Positions 34,062-42,988 of a stretch of DNA of 64,000 nucleotides are shown here, one piece after another. The stretch is from Collinsella aerofaciens (lineage in GTDB: Bacteria > Actinomycetota > Coriobacteriia > Coriobacteriales > Coriobacteriaceae), in assembly GCF_902364945.1 (NCBI RefSeq), contig NZ_CABJFS010000003.1, positions 1 through 64,000 of the forward strand. Direction: 5' to 3'. A model generated the notes under the pieces. It saw only the letters and a program-made list of their open reading frames with translations. It made no database searches and was not told the DNA's origin. The position numbers and the translations under genes are program-made. Numbering within the stretch: the first letter of the stretch is position 1; each line of letters starts with the position of its first letter.

Positions 34062-34211
34062 GAGACTCCTTCTAACAGTCAAAATATCTTGGTTATTGTA
34101 CCCGTAAGGGTCATAAGCAGAACGCAAAGCTCTTGTTCAAACGGGAATGACAGACAGTTGTTTGATAATAAAAAACCCGGCCTTCCATGGAAAGACCGGG
34201 TATCAGATGCG

Positions 34212-34288
34212 TGGTAGCCCGTACCAGATTCGAACTGGTGATCTCCGCCTTGAGAGGGCGGCGTCCTAAACCGCTAGACGAACGGGCC
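34212..34288 (-). tRNA. tRNA-Glu (CTC), first of two
   Basis: A 77-base cloverleaf with CCA encoded. Acceptor stem GGCCCGT/ACGGGCT (first pair G-U), anticodon stem CCGCC/GGCGG with loop CTCTCAA, so the anticodon is CTC (reads GAG), and T-arm CCAG-TTCGAAT-CTGG. Identical to the copy at 34311-34387. Confidence 0.95.
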
Positions 34289-34310
34289 ATAGGCCTCGGC
34301 AGAAAAGAAG

Positions 34311-34387
34311 TGGTAGCCCGTACCAGATTCGAACTGGTGATCTCCGCCTTGAGAGGGCGGCGTCCTAAACCGCTAGACGAACGGGCC
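34311..34387 (-). tRNA. tRNA-Glu (CTC), second of two
   Basis: Identical sequence to the copy at 34212-34288, separated by 22 bases. It comes first in transcription order. CCA is encoded. Apparent short ORFs over this region are shadows of the tRNAs. Confidence 0.95.
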
Positions 34388-34514
34388 ACATGACATCTGC
34401 ACTGCCGTGCTGCGAGGAAATATATTACGGGACAAAAAACATCAGCGCAAGAAGAAATTCCAAATTGCCGAAAAATTGTCGACAGGTTATGGAACGCGCA
34501 GGTCAACTAATTAG

Positions 34515-35909
34515 CTAATTCAAGTTGAGATGAACCAAAAGGGTTTCGCGATCGTTGGGGATGTTGTCCTCGATAACGGCTTCGAGGGCGGCGTTGAGTA
34601 GCTGGCCTAGCTCGGGCCCCGGCTTCACACCGGCACGAATCAAGTCGCCGCCGTTGATAGCAAGCATCTTGAGCGAATAGGGCTCCCCCGCCTCCAACAA
34701 ATCATGGGCGAGTGAGCGCATCTCTTCGATCGTCTCGACGTAATAGAAGCACGACGGCGCCTTGCCCAGCGTGTCGGCACGCTTAAGGTCCATAAGCTCG
34801 TCCATCAGGCGCGGCGTATCGACGCCCTCGCCCGAAAGCAAGCGCATCATATTGAGCAAGCAGGAGCGCTCGGGGCGCAGCGGCTTGTCGTGGTACTTAA
34901 TGAGCAGGCACACGTCGCGGACCAAGTCGTGCGAAAGCGCCAAGCGATCCATGATGGCGCGCGCCTTCTTGGCCCCGAGCTCGGGGTGACCGTAAAAGTG
35001 GCCGCTGCCCGCATGGTCGACCGTAAAGCAATCGGGCTTGGAAACGTCGTGCAAAAACGCCGCCCACATTAGGCTCATTGAGGGTGTAAAGCCGTCGCAC
35101 AGCGCCAACTCCCCCGCCACCGTCAGCACACGGGCGATATGCTCGTAAACGTTAAACGCATGATAGACGCTGCGCTGATCAAACCCGCGACCCGCTGCCA
35201 ACTCGGGCACGGCGGCGCAGATGAGCTCGGGGTAGCGCAGCATGGCGTCTCCCCCGTGGCCGGTCGAAAGGATACCCTCGAGCTCAATGCCCACGCGCTC
35301 GCGCGCCACAGCATCGAGCAGCGGCGCGCACTCGGCAAGCGCCTGTTTAGTCTTAGGCTCGATCATAAAATCCAGACGGCAGGCAAAACGCACCGCGCGC
35401 AGCATGCGAAGCGCGTCCTCGTTAAAACGACGCTTGGGATCTCCAACGGCGCGGATGAGCTTGCGGTCTAGGTCGCCCTGACCATCGTAGCGGTCGACAA
35501 GACCACGCTCGGGATGCCAGGCCATAGCGTTAACGGTAAAGTCACGACGCGCCAGATCGTCCTCAAGCGACGCCGCACGCTCCACACTCTGGGGATGGCG
35601 GCCGTCGGTGTAAAAGCCGTCTAGGCGGTAGGTGGTGACCTCAATGCGCTCATCATCGCAAATAGCCGTGATGCCGCCAAATTTTATGCCCGACTCAACC
35701 ACGGCAATATCAGCCGCTTCGAGCGCCTCTTTGGACTCCTGCCACAGGCCGCTGCAGCACATGTCAACATCGTGGCTGGGGCGTCCCATCAGGGCATCAC
35801 GTACCCAACCGCCCACGTACCAGGCCTCAAGACCTGCTGCCTCAAGCGCACGCAGGACACGGATAGAGGCATCGGTCGGCTGCGTACCGTTGAGCGAAAC
35901 ATTGCACAT
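34515..35909 (-). CDS. cca: CCA-adding enzyme / tRNA nucleotidyltransferase with HD domain
   Basis: Adds or repairs the CCA 3' end of tRNAs. The 464-residue protein has the nucleotidyltransferase core YVGGWVRDALMGRPSHDVDMC, the arginine-rich RDFTVNAMAWHPERGLVDRYDGQGDL and RRFNEDALRMLRAVRFACRLDF motifs. A C-terminal HD hydrolase domain follows (FLHDVSKPDCF, GHPELGAKKARAIMDRL). GGAGG lies nine bases before the ATG. The adjacent tRNA genes are a suggestive, not conclusive, context. Confidence 0.93.
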   Translation of the reverse strand: MCNVSLNGTQPTDASIRVLRALEAAGLEAWYVGGWVRDALMGRPSHDVDMCCSGLWQESKEALEAADIAVVESGIKFGGITAICDDERIEVTTYRLDGFYTDGRHPQSVERAASLEDDLARRDFTVNAMAWHPERGLVDRYDGQGDLDRKLIRAVGDPKRRFNEDALRMLRAVRFACRLDFMIEPKTKQALAECAPLLDAVARERVGIELEGILSTGHGGDAMLRYPELICAAVPELAAGRGFDQRSVYHAFNVYEHIARVLTVAGELALCDGFTPSMSLMWAAFLHDVSKPDCFTVDHAGSGHFYGHPELGAKKARAIMDRLALSHDLVRDVCLLIKYHDKPLRPERSCLLNMMRLLSGEGVDTPRLMDELMDLKRADTLGKAPSCFYYVETIEEMRSLAHDLLEAGEPYSLKMLAINGGDLIRAGVKPGPELGQLLNAALEAVIEDNIPNDRETLLVHLNLN

Positions 35910-36006
35910 GCCTATGGCCTCCTGCGACTATCAAATTGGCTATCGATTGCGTCTGCAAGAAGTCTAGCAAGAAACAGCCTCCACTGCACACGCAAGTCCG
36001 ATAAAC

Positions 36007-36040
36007 AAAAACGCATCCGTCCTGGTCTAAGACGGATGCG
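36007..36040 (-). terminator. Terminator after the sugar-phosphate kinase genes
   Basis: A perfect 10-base stem (36012-36021 with 36031-36040) is followed on the minus strand by TTTTTGTTT. It ends the fructose block transcription unit before cca. Confidence 0.75.
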
Positions 36041-36073
36041 AAATAATTGAACTATTCAGGCAAGGTGCCGGAA

Positions 36074-37006
36074 CTAGCAAACCTGACGGATTGCAATACC
36101 CTTCTGATACTCATCGACCTTGGCAAAATCGCCCAGACCCGGGCACTCGACCACGTTGGCGCCGGTGGCCATCGAGAGGCGCAGGGCATCCTCGACGCGC
36201 TCGGGGGCATCGTGCCACACGGACAGGAAGGCGGCCAGCGAGGAGTCGCCCGCGCAGACGGTCGACAGCAGCTTGACGTCGAAAGTGCGGTTGGCAAACC
36301 AGATGTGCTCGCCGTTGGAGAAGTACGCGCCGTCGCCGCCGAGCGTCAGCAGTACATTCTTAGCGCCCTTGGCGTGCAGCTCGGCCATGGCGCCCTTGAC
36401 GGACTCGTCGTCGCCACCGCTCACCTTAATGCCAAAGATGTCGAGCAGCTCGTCGTCGTTAGGCTTAATGAGCAACGGCTCCATAGCAATGAGGTCGGCC
36501 AGCTGATGGCTCGAGATATCGAGCACGAACTCGGCGCCCTTCGCCTTCACGCGACGCAGGACCTCTGCCAGGAAGCTCTCGGAGGTGTTGGGGGGCAGCG
36601 AGCCGCTGATAACCAGGCAGGTCATGTCATCGAGCGAATCGATAAGCTCAAACATCTCCTGCTCGTTGGCTTCGTTGATGGCGGCACCGGCGTTGACCAT
36701 GTTGTACTCGGTGTCGGGACCGGCGTTGAGGAACACGTTAACACGCGTGATGCCGTCAGTCCACACGGGCTTGACGGGCACGCCCAGGGCCTCGGCGCCC
36801 TTAACGATATACTCACCCGAGAAGCCGGCGAAGAAGCCCAGGATCGTGGTGTCGACGCCGTAGTGGTCGAGCGTAAACGAAACGTTGAGACCCTTGCCGT
36901 TGGGGGTGTAGACAGCGTTACGGGTGCGGGTAACGGTGTTGGCGGACAAGCCATCGCAGGAGATGTTGTAGTCAATAGCGGGATTTGCAGTAAGCGTGTA
37001 AATCAT
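36074..37006 (-). CDS. PfkB-family hexose-phosphate kinase (1-phosphofructokinase type), paralog 1
   Basis: Phosphorylates a sugar phosphate (FruK or LacC subgroup) with ATP in the cytoplasm. The 310-residue protein starts MIYTLTANPAIDYN, contains NGKGLNVSFTLDHYGV, GFFAGFSGEYIV, the ribokinase-family segment PNDDELLDIFG, LLTLGGDGAYF and, near the C terminus, VCAGDSSLAAFLS with the catalytic Asp of GDS. AAAGGA precedes the ATG at 37006. It is about 45-50% identical by eye to the next gene, so this is probably a tandem duplication; whether both phosphorylate fructose 1-phosphate cannot be told. Confidence 0.88.
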   Translation of the reverse strand: MIYTLTANPAIDYNISCDGLSANTVTRTRNAVYTPNGKGLNVSFTLDHYGVDTTILGFFAGFSGEYIVKGAEALGVPVKPVWTDGITRVNVFLNAGPDTEYNMVNAGAAINEANEQEMFELIDSLDDMTCLVISGSLPPNTSESFLAEVLRRVKAKGAEFVLDISSHQLADLIAMEPLLIKPNDDELLDIFGIKVSGGDDESVKGAMAELHAKGAKNVLLTLGGDGAYFSNGEHIWFANRTFDVKLLSTVCAGDSSLAAFLSVWHDAPERVEDALRLSMATGANVVECPGLGDFAKVDEYQKGIAIRQVC

Positions 37007-37133
37007 GAATGTTCCTTTCACGAAGCAACGTGTTAATGAAAGTATATTCCACGCTTCGGCAAAAGGCTACAACAACTCGGTGAACGGTGTGGAACGCGTG
37101 AAGCGCGGCTCCGAGGTTCGAGTGGGACAAAAA

Positions 37134-37163
37134 ACGGCGCCCCGGTCGAAACCGGGACGCCGT
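37134..37163 (-). terminator. Terminator between the two PfkB genes
   Basis: A 13-base stem with one G-U pair (37134-37146 with 37151-37163, loop TCGA) is followed on the minus strand by TTTTTTG. It lies just after the second PfkB gene and would separate it from the downstream paralog. Confidence 0.8.
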
Positions 37164-37189
37164 ATGCGCACGAGTTTGTCGTGTTTCGC

Positions 37190-38122
37190 TTACTTGCGAT
37201 CGAGCTTGCGAACGGCAACGCGCTTGCTGTACTCGTCGACGTGACCAAAGTCGCCGATGCCGACGGACTCAGCAACGTTGGCGCCGGTGGCCATAGCGAG
37301 CTTCATGGCCTCCTCGACGTTGTCGCGATCCCTGTACCACTTGTGCAGGAACGCAGCGAGGGTGCAGTCGCCGGCGCAGACGGAAGAGACAAGCTTGATG
37401 TTGAACTCACGCTTGGCATACCAGATGTCCTCGCCGTTGGAGAAGTAAGCGTCACCGCGGCTACCACGGGTGAGCAGCACGTTCTGGACGCCGGCCTCGT
37501 GAGCCAGCTTCATGGCAACGCGGACCTCGTCGTCGGTGTCGACCGGCACGCCGAAGATAGCCTTCATCTCGTGATGGTTCGGCTTAATGAGCAGCGGCTT
37601 CTTGTGAGCGAGCTCCTTGAGCTTGTCGGAGGACAGGTCCAGGACGACGTCGGCGCCACGGGCCTGAGCGTGCTCCATGACCTGAGCCAGGAAGTCGGGC
37701 GTAGCTTTGGGAGGCACGGAGCCGGAGACGATCAGGCACTCAAGGTCGCCCGCGGTGTCCAGGATGTTGTAGAGCTCCTCCTGATGCTGCGGCGTGATCG
37801 GAGCACCGGGGTTCAGGATGCCGTACTCGTGCTGGCCATCGTTGACGTAGGTGTTGATGCGCGTGATACCGTCGGTCCAGACCGGGCGGCAGAGGCAACC
37901 CAGGTTCATGACCTCCTCGACGATGAACTTGCCCGTGAAGCCGGCGAAGAAACCGAGCGCGACGGTGTCGACGCCCATCTTCTTAAAGGCGAAGGACACG
38001 TCGAGGCCCTTGCCGTTAGCCGTGTAGCTGGCCGAGCCGGTGCGGACGTTCTCGTCGGGCTCGAGCGGAGAGCTCGAAACCGTCATGTCGACAGCCGGGT
38101 TAGCGGTTAGCGTGTAGAACAT
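37190..38122 (-). CDS. fruK: 1-phosphofructokinase-type PfkB kinase, paralog 2
   Basis: The 310-residue protein starts MFYTLTANPAVDMTVSSSPLEP and has NGKGLDVSFAFKKMGV, GFFAGFTGKFIVEEVM, IKPNHHEMKAIFG, LLTRGSRGDAYFS and VCAGDCTLAAFLH with the catalytic GDC motif. FruK is the most likely identity because the gene follows enzyme I and HPr and the fructose-specific IIBCA gene is transcribed in the same direction. A LacC-like tagatose-6-phosphate kinase is the alternative. A GGGGGT-like ribosome site lies before the ATG. Confidence 0.85.
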   Translation of the reverse strand: MFYTLTANPAVDMTVSSSPLEPDENVRTGSASYTANGKGLDVSFAFKKMGVDTVALGFFAGFTGKFIVEEVMNLGCLCRPVWTDGITRINTYVNDGQHEYGILNPGAPITPQHQEELYNILDTAGDLECLIVSGSVPPKATPDFLAQVMEHAQARGADVVLDLSSDKLKELAHKKPLLIKPNHHEMKAIFGVPVDTDDEVRVAMKLAHEAGVQNVLLTRGSRGDAYFSNGEDIWYAKREFNIKLVSSVCAGDCTLAAFLHKWYRDRDNVEEAMKLAMATGANVAESVGIGDFGHVDEYSKRVAVRKLDRK

Positions 38123-38148
38123 TTACAGTACCCCCTGTATATGTGAGG

Positions 38149-38180
38149 GCCGCGTGGCCGGCCCATTCCAACCACGCGGT
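38149..38180. promoter_or_regulatory. Hairpin between enzyme I gene and fruK
   Basis: CCGCGTGG and CCACGCGG (38149-38156 and 38173-38180) form an 8-base stem without a T-run. It may stabilise the 3' end of the ptsI message after processing. Confidence 0.45.
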
Positions 38181-38196
38181 TACCTCTGATACCAAA

Positions 38197-39900
38197 TTAG
38201 CGAGCTGCGGACTCGAGCAGTGCCTTGACCTCGGCAGCGGTGTTGCAGGCGAGCGCCTTCTCGGCGAGCTCGTCGCACTCGGCCTTGGTCCACTGGCTGA
38301 TGGTCTTGCGGGCGCGCAGGATGGACGGAGCGCTCATCGAGAACTCCTCCAGGCCCCAGCTGATCAGCAGCGGCTCGAGCAACGGATCGGCAGCGGCCTC
38401 GCCGCACATACCGACCATGATGCCGGCCTTCACGCCGCTCTCGATGATGTTCTTGAGCGAGCGGAGCACGGCGGGATAGTAAACCTGGTACAGGTTGGAG
38501 ATGGTGTCGTTGCCACGGTCGGCGCACATGGTGTAGCCGATCAGGTCGTTGGTGCCGATGGAGAAGAAGTCGGCGACCTCGGCCAGGCGGTCAGCGAGCA
38601 GCGAGGCGGCAGGCGTCTCGACCATGATGCCAACCTCGATGTTCTCGTTGAACTTGCGACCCTCCTCGGTCAGCTCGGCCTTGCACTGCTCGACGAGCTC
38701 CTTGACAGCCAAGACTTCCTCGACGCAGGTGACGAGCGGGATCATGATCTTGACGTCACCGAAGGCGCTGGCGCGCAGCAGGGCGCGGAGCTGGACCTTG
38801 TACTGGTCGGGGTTGGCCAGGCAGTAACGCACGGCGCGGAAGCCCATGAAGGGGTTCTCTTCCTTGACCATGTGCAGGTACGGAATCTCCTTGTCGCCAC
38901 CCACATCGAGCGTGCGGATGATGACCGGAGCGCCCTTGAGCGCGCTGGCGACCTTACGGTAGGCGTTGAACTGCTCCTCCTCGGAAGGAAGCTCAGCAGA
39001 GTCCATGAACAGGAACTCGGAACGGAACAGGCCGATAGCCTCGGCGTCGTGATCGAGCGCGTTGGGCACGTCATCGGGGTTGCCGATGTTGCAGGCAATG
39101 ATCTTCTTGATGCCGTCGGCAGTCACGGACGGCTTGCCGCGGAAGGCCTCGAGAGCCGCCTTCTCGGCAGCGAAAGCCTCGGCCTTGGCAGTGTAAGCGG
39201 CGAGCGTCTCCTCATCGGGATCGGCCTCGACGATACCCTTGCCACCGTCGACGACAACGGTCATGCCGTTGCGCAGTGCGGTGCAGCTGTTGGAAACCGA
39301 AAGGACAGCCGGGATCTCGAGGGCGCGCGCAATGATTGCGGAGTGCGACGTGCGGCCACCAGTCTCGGTGACGATACCGGCAACGTGCGCCTTATCGATC
39401 GTGGCGGTCATGGACGGCGTGAGGTCGTGCACGACAACGACGGTGTTCTTGGGCAGGACGGAGAGGTCGACGACCTCCTTACCCAGCAACTCGGCCAGAA
39501 TGCCGGTACGGATGTCGGCGATGTCGGCCGCACGCAGACGGAACATCTCGTCGTCCATAGACAGGAACATGTTCTCGAACATGGTCGAGGTGTCCATGAG
39601 CGCCTGCTCGGCGCAGGTGCCGCCGTCAATGGCGGCGTTGATGGCGTCGGTCATGCCCGGATCCTGAGCCAGGACAATGTGTCCGCTCATGATCTCGGCC
39701 TCGGCCTCGCCCACCGTCTCCTTCATGTGGTCGGCCTGAGCCTGAGTCTTCTCGCAGAAGACCGAAAGAGCGGTCTGATAGCGTTCCTTCTCTGCTGCCG
39801 AATCGGCAACCTCGTGCGGCTCAAACGTCAAGTCGGGATCGACGGCGACCATAACGGTGCCGATACCGATGCCCTCGGAAGCGTTGACTCCCTGATACAT
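38197..39900 (-). CDS. ptsI: PTS enzyme I (phosphoenolpyruvate-protein phosphotransferase)
   Basis: First step of PTS sugar transport; autophosphorylates from PEP and phosphorylates HPr. The 567-residue protein starts MYQGVNASEGIGIGTV. It has the His-containing TETGGRTSHSAIIARALEIPAV, FRSEFLFMD, EIPYLHMVKEENPFMGFRAVRYCL, IMIPLVTCVEE, GIMVETPAASLLADRLA and FFSIGTNDLIGYTMCADR, then GMCGEAAADP, the complete set. Of the two ATGs I prefer the second (39900): GAGAGG sits seven bases before it; 39906 is possible. Confidence 0.95.
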   Translation of the reverse strand: MYQGVNASEGIGIGTVMVAVDPDLTFEPHEVADSAAEKERYQTALSVFCEKTQAQADHMKETVGEAEAEIMSGHIVLAQDPGMTDAINAAIDGGTCAEQALMDTSTMFENMFLSMDDEMFRLRAADIADIRTGILAELLGKEVVDLSVLPKNTVVVVHDLTPSMTATIDKAHVAGIVTETGGRTSHSAIIARALEIPAVLSVSNSCTALRNGMTVVVDGGKGIVEADPDEETLAAYTAKAEAFAAEKAALEAFRGKPSVTADGIKKIIACNIGNPDDVPNALDHDAEAIGLFRSEFLFMDSAELPSEEEQFNAYRKVASALKGAPVIIRTLDVGGDKEIPYLHMVKEENPFMGFRAVRYCLANPDQYKVQLRALLRASAFGDVKIMIPLVTCVEEVLAVKELVEQCKAELTEEGRKFNENIEVGIMVETPAASLLADRLAEVADFFSIGTNDLIGYTMCADRGNDTISNLYQVYYPAVLRSLKNIIESGVKAGIMVGMCGEAAADPLLEPLLISWGLEEFSMSAPSILRARKTISQWTKAECDELAEKALACNTAAEVKALLESAAR

Positions 39901-39951
39901 TCCCATTCCTCTCTCCGTGTCATGTGATAAAGCGTTTTGCCATATCCATGA

Positions 39952-39988
39952 CAAAAGAGCGCAGCTACCTCAAGACAGGTCACTGCGC
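39952..39988 (-). terminator. Terminator or attenuator between ptsH and ptsI
   Basis: GCGCAG (39959-39964) and CTGCGC (39983-39988) plus inner pairs GGTAG/TGACC-like form a hairpin followed on the minus strand by TCTTTTG. It would reduce ptsI expression relative to ptsH. Confidence 0.55.
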
Positions 39989-40033
39989 CCCCAAATATGA
40001 ACTTAGTTGTTCAACATGCGACCCGTTTGAGTT

Positions 40034-40297
40034 CTACTCGCCAAGACCGCTCTTGATGAGCTCGATGGCAGCAGCCAGAGCCTCGGCCTCGTCGGCGCCG
40101 TCGCACTTGACCTCGACCTCGGTGCCGCAGGGGATACCAGCAGCCATGAGGGCCATCGGGGACTTGCCGTTGACCTCCTTCTCGGGGGTGACGACCGTCA
40201 CGTCGCAGGCGTACTTGCCCATGGTGGAGGCGAAGAGGCCAGCCGGACGCATGTGAAGACCCTGCGGATTGACGAGGGTAGCCTTCTCAGAAACCAT
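40034..40297 (-). CDS. ptsH: HPr phosphocarrier protein
   Basis: Carries phosphate from enzyme I to sugar-specific EIIA domains. The 87-residue protein has the active-site His in NPQGLHMRPAGLFA (about residue 15) and the region around the regulatory Ser in EVNGKSPMALMAAG (about residue 46), as in Gram-positive HPr. The start at 40297 is chosen because AAAAAGGAG lies six bases before it; the frame is open further without homology. Confidence 0.95.
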   Translation of the reverse strand: MVSEKATLVNPQGLHMRPAGLFASTMGKYACDVTVVTPEKEVNGKSPMALMAAGIPCGTEVEVKCDGADEAEALAAAIELIKSGLGE

Positions 40298-40434
40298 AAT
40301 TGACTCCTTTTTGTGTTTAACCCCTGTCATGCATGCGGCAGGAGTCAGATTCACGACGTTGTTTATATTAACTCACATCAAACGGTTTTTCATTGTGTTT
40401 CAGACGAATTATTGGACAGATGTGTTTGTCGTCC

Positions 40435-40586
40435 GCTTGCTCGCCCACAGGGGCCCGTGCGCGGCCTGTGAGATTTCCTGCTCTACAGTCCTGCTCGCAC
40501 GAAGAGCACATTAAGTGCTCTTCGGCTCGTGCGGAACTCGCGATAAATCTCACAGGCCGCGCACGGGCCCCTGTGGGCGAGCAAGC
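40435..40586. repeat. Large hairpin repeat, family A, copy 2
   Basis: Two perfectly complementary 42-base arms (40435-40476 and 40545-40586) enclose a core (about 40486-40540) with a 9-base inner stem GAAGAGCAC/GTGCTCTTC, a GGCTC bulge and CGCAC/GTGCG. The core matches copies at 2129-2185 (reverse orientation) and 30651-30708, but the arms match neither. It lies in the 550-base gap between ptsH and fruA. Confidence 0.85.
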
Positions 40587-40681
40587 TGTGGAAACTCGGT
40601 CGGTCCAGAGTAATGTCGGCTGAAAGGAATTCAGGCTGAATATTTGTCCGCCCGGACGATCCGATAGACAGGCAGCGCTAT

Positions 40682-40772
40682 CCCCTTCTTCTAACTTGCG
40701 GTGAAATATGGACTGATTTTGGGGTTGAAACGTTTAAACAGTCCTTATTTCACCGCAAGTTAGAAGAAGGGG
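40682..40772. repeat. Hairpin repeat, family B, copy 2
   Basis: Arms of 34 bases (40682-40715 with 40739-40772) pair with a single mismatch. The inner part, TTGCGGTGAAATA followed by GGACTG, is shared with the copy at 9280-9357, while the outer CCCCTTCTTCTA is specific to this copy. About 23 bases lie between the arms. No gene is visible in 40587-40681. Confidence 0.75.
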
Positions 40773-40775
40773 CAT

Positions 40776-40811
40776 GAAAAAGGCGGAGGCCCTGGAGAGG
40801 GACTCCGCCTT
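40776..40811 (-). terminator. Terminator after fruA
   Basis: AAGGCGGAG (40780-40788) pairs with CTCCGCCTT (40803-40811); on the minus strand TTTTCA follows. It closes the fruA transcript 37 bases after the stop codon. Confidence 0.7.
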
Positions 40812-40847
40812 ATATACAGGGGGCGATGTAATTCGCGAACTGTGGGA

Positions 40848-42851
40848 TTAGATCAGGCGGGCGTTGATCGTCTTGGCGATCTCGGCGGCGTCGGTGGAAC
40901 CCTTGACGGTGGCACGGAAGTCCTGGTCCATGAGTGCCTCGGCGACCTTGGACAGGATCTTGAGGTGCGTGGTGCCAGCCTGTGCACCCGGGATGAGCAG
41001 CGCGATGGCCACGTTGACGGGAGCGCCGTCCATGGTGTCCCAACCGGTCACGCCGGACTCGTCCTTGACGACGATGACAGCGGCCTCGGTAATGGCGTCA
41101 GATTTGGCATGCGGGATGGCAAAGCCCTCCATCATGCCCGTGGTGCCCTCGGCCTCGCGGGCCAGGAAGGCGTTCATCACGGCGTCGGCGTCGCCGGCGA
41201 TACCGGCCTTGACAGCCTGGTTGGAGACAAAGCTCAGGGCCTCGTCACGAGAAGCGAAGTCCTCGGCGACAAAGACGTTCTCGACCTTCACGAAGTCGGC
41301 AGCCTCGGCCTTGGGAGCCTCGACAGCAGCGGCCTTGGGGGCATCAACCGGCTTGTCTGCAGGGGCAGCCTTCTGGTTCTTCTCGAAGTCGTACTTCTTG
41401 AAGGCCACGAACAAGATGCCACCGACCACAGCACCGATGAGGATCGCGAGGACCCACAGCGGACCGTTCTCGACAACGGGCAGGACCAGGAAGCCGCCGT
41501 GGGGCGCCGGATCGTGAACGTTGAACATAATGGTCAGGATCGAGGCGATGGAAGAACCGAGCATCATGATGGGCATGACGGGCCAGATGTTCTTGGTCAT
41601 GAACGGAATGGCGCCCTCGGTGATGTGGGTGCAACCAAGGATGAGGTTGACGACACCGGCGTCGTGATCCTCCTGGCTGAAGTACTTCTTGCCGACGACG
41701 ACGGCGAAGGTGGTGATCAGCGGCGGAACGATGCAGGCGGCGGAAACGGCAGCCATGAAGTTGGTGCCGAAGTTGTAGGTCTCGGTGCCAACACCGGCGG
41801 CCAGGGCCTCGGTGAGCATAGCCGTACCGGTGACGTAAGCAGCCTTGTTAACCGGGCCACCCATGTCAAAGGCGCACATGCAGCCAATAGCAAGACCCAG
41901 GACAACGGCGCCAGAGGCAGACAGACCCTTGAGGAAGTCCATCATGGCGGTGTTGATGGCAGCCATGGGGCCGGAGATGCCGAGCATGACCAGACCGACG
42001 ATGGCAGTCGAGAACAGCGGGTACAAAAAGATTGCCTTGAGGCCGTCCAGGTTCTTGGGCAGACCGGCAAAGACCTTCTCGAGCAGCAGGATGACATAGC
42101 CAGCGAGGAAGCCGCCGACGATGCCGCCCAGGAAGCCGAAGCCCACACCGGCGCCACCGGCGTCGATCATGCCGGTATCGGCGTTAACGGGCAGACCCTG
42201 GATGGCGATCATACCGGCAACAAAGCCGGGGACGAGCGCCGGGCGCTTGCCGATGGACTCGGCAATGTAGGCGGAAAGCACCGGAACCATGAGGTTCATG
42301 GCGATGCCGCCGATAATCTTGAGCATAGCGGCAAAGCTGTTGTAGTCGGCAGCAGTCGAATCGAAGGACGTGATGCCCCACAGGAACGAAACGGCCGTCA
42401 GAACACCACCGGCGACGACGAAGACCAGCATGTGGCTGACGCCATTCATGAGGTGCTTGTAGATGACGTGGCCGATGGACTCTTTCTCTTCGACCTCGTC
42501 CTCGACATCGGCGGCAGCGGCAACCGTGTCGTCGCCCTTGGCGGCGAGCGCACGGTCGATCAGCTTTCCGGCGGCCTCGACGGACAGGGCCTTGGAAACG
42601 CCGACGGAAACCATGGGCTTACCGGCGAAACGCTCAGCCTGGACATCCTTATCGGCTGCGACGACAACGGCCTTGGCACCAGCGATCTCGCTCTTGGTGA
42701 GCTCGTTCTCGACACCGACCTGGCCATGGGTCTCGACCTTAATGGTCAGACCGCGCTCGGCAGCTGCCTTCTCTAGCGCCTCCTTCGCCATGAAGGTGTG
42801 CGCGATACCGGTCGGGCAACCGGTGGCGGCGATGATGTCAAACTTAGCCAT
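40848..42851 (-). CDS. fruA: PTS fructose-specific transporter IIBCA
   Basis: Imports and phosphorylates fructose to fructose 1-phosphate. The 667-residue protein has IIB first (FDIIAATGCPTGIAHTFMAKEAL with the phospho-Cys at about residue 11), then a long IIC membrane domain from about residue 135 (GVSHMLVFVVAGGVL, FAMLKIIGGIAMNLMVPVLSAYIAESIG), an Ala/Lys-rich linker, and a C-terminal IIA domain (FAIPHAKSDAITEAA with the phospho-His). ATG 42851 has AAAAAGGAGGG just before it. Fructose is inferred from the domain order and neighbours; mannose-type or other hexitols are less likely. Confidence 0.93.
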   Translation of the reverse strand: MAKFDIIAATGCPTGIAHTFMAKEALEKAAAERGLTIKVETHGQVGVENELTKSEIAGAKAVVVAADKDVQAERFAGKPMVSVGVSKALSVEAAGKLIDRALAAKGDDTVAAAADVEDEVEEKESIGHVIYKHLMNGVSHMLVFVVAGGVLTAVSFLWGITSFDSTAADYNSFAAMLKIIGGIAMNLMVPVLSAYIAESIGKRPALVPGFVAGMIAIQGLPVNADTGMIDAGGAGVGFGFLGGIVGGFLAGYVILLLEKVFAGLPKNLDGLKAIFLYPLFSTAIVGLVMLGISGPMAAINTAMMDFLKGLSASGAVVLGLAIGCMCAFDMGGPVNKAAYVTGTAMLTEALAAGVGTETYNFGTNFMAAVSAACIVPPLITTFAVVVGKKYFSQEDHDAGVVNLILGCTHITEGAIPFMTKNIWPVMPIMMLGSSIASILTIMFNVHDPAPHGGFLVLPVVENGPLWVLAILIGAVVGGILFVAFKKYDFEKNQKAAPADKPVDAPKAAAVEAPKAEAADFVKVENVFVAEDFASRDEALSFVSNQAVKAGIAGDADAVMNAFLAREAEGTTGMMEGFAIPHAKSDAITEAAVIVVKDESGVTGWDTMDGAPVNVAIALLIPGAQAGTTHLKILSKVAEALMDQDFRATVKGSTDAAEIAKTINARLI

Positions 42852-42988
42852 GTGTCCCTCCTTTTTAAGTTTTGCGCCCGCAGGCGCTCCCCTACACACG
42901 CGTCCTTGCGCGCTTTTCCACAACTGAAAGATACCAACCCAGCGCTTTCGCGGAAAGGAAAATGTCCCAATTCTCCGGTGAAAGGTTC

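Noticed and set aside
34111..34506. ORFs over the tRNA region on both strands
   Set aside because: They are translations of the two tRNA-Glu genes and their repeat.
36074..38122. Two PfkB genes as one gene split by a frameshift
   Set aside because: Each has a full-length PfkB fold with its own start, catalytic motif and terminator.
40393..40623. Short ORFs at 40368-40553 and 40393-40623
   Set aside because: They are translations of the family-A hairpin; the amino-acid strings recur because the repeat recurs.
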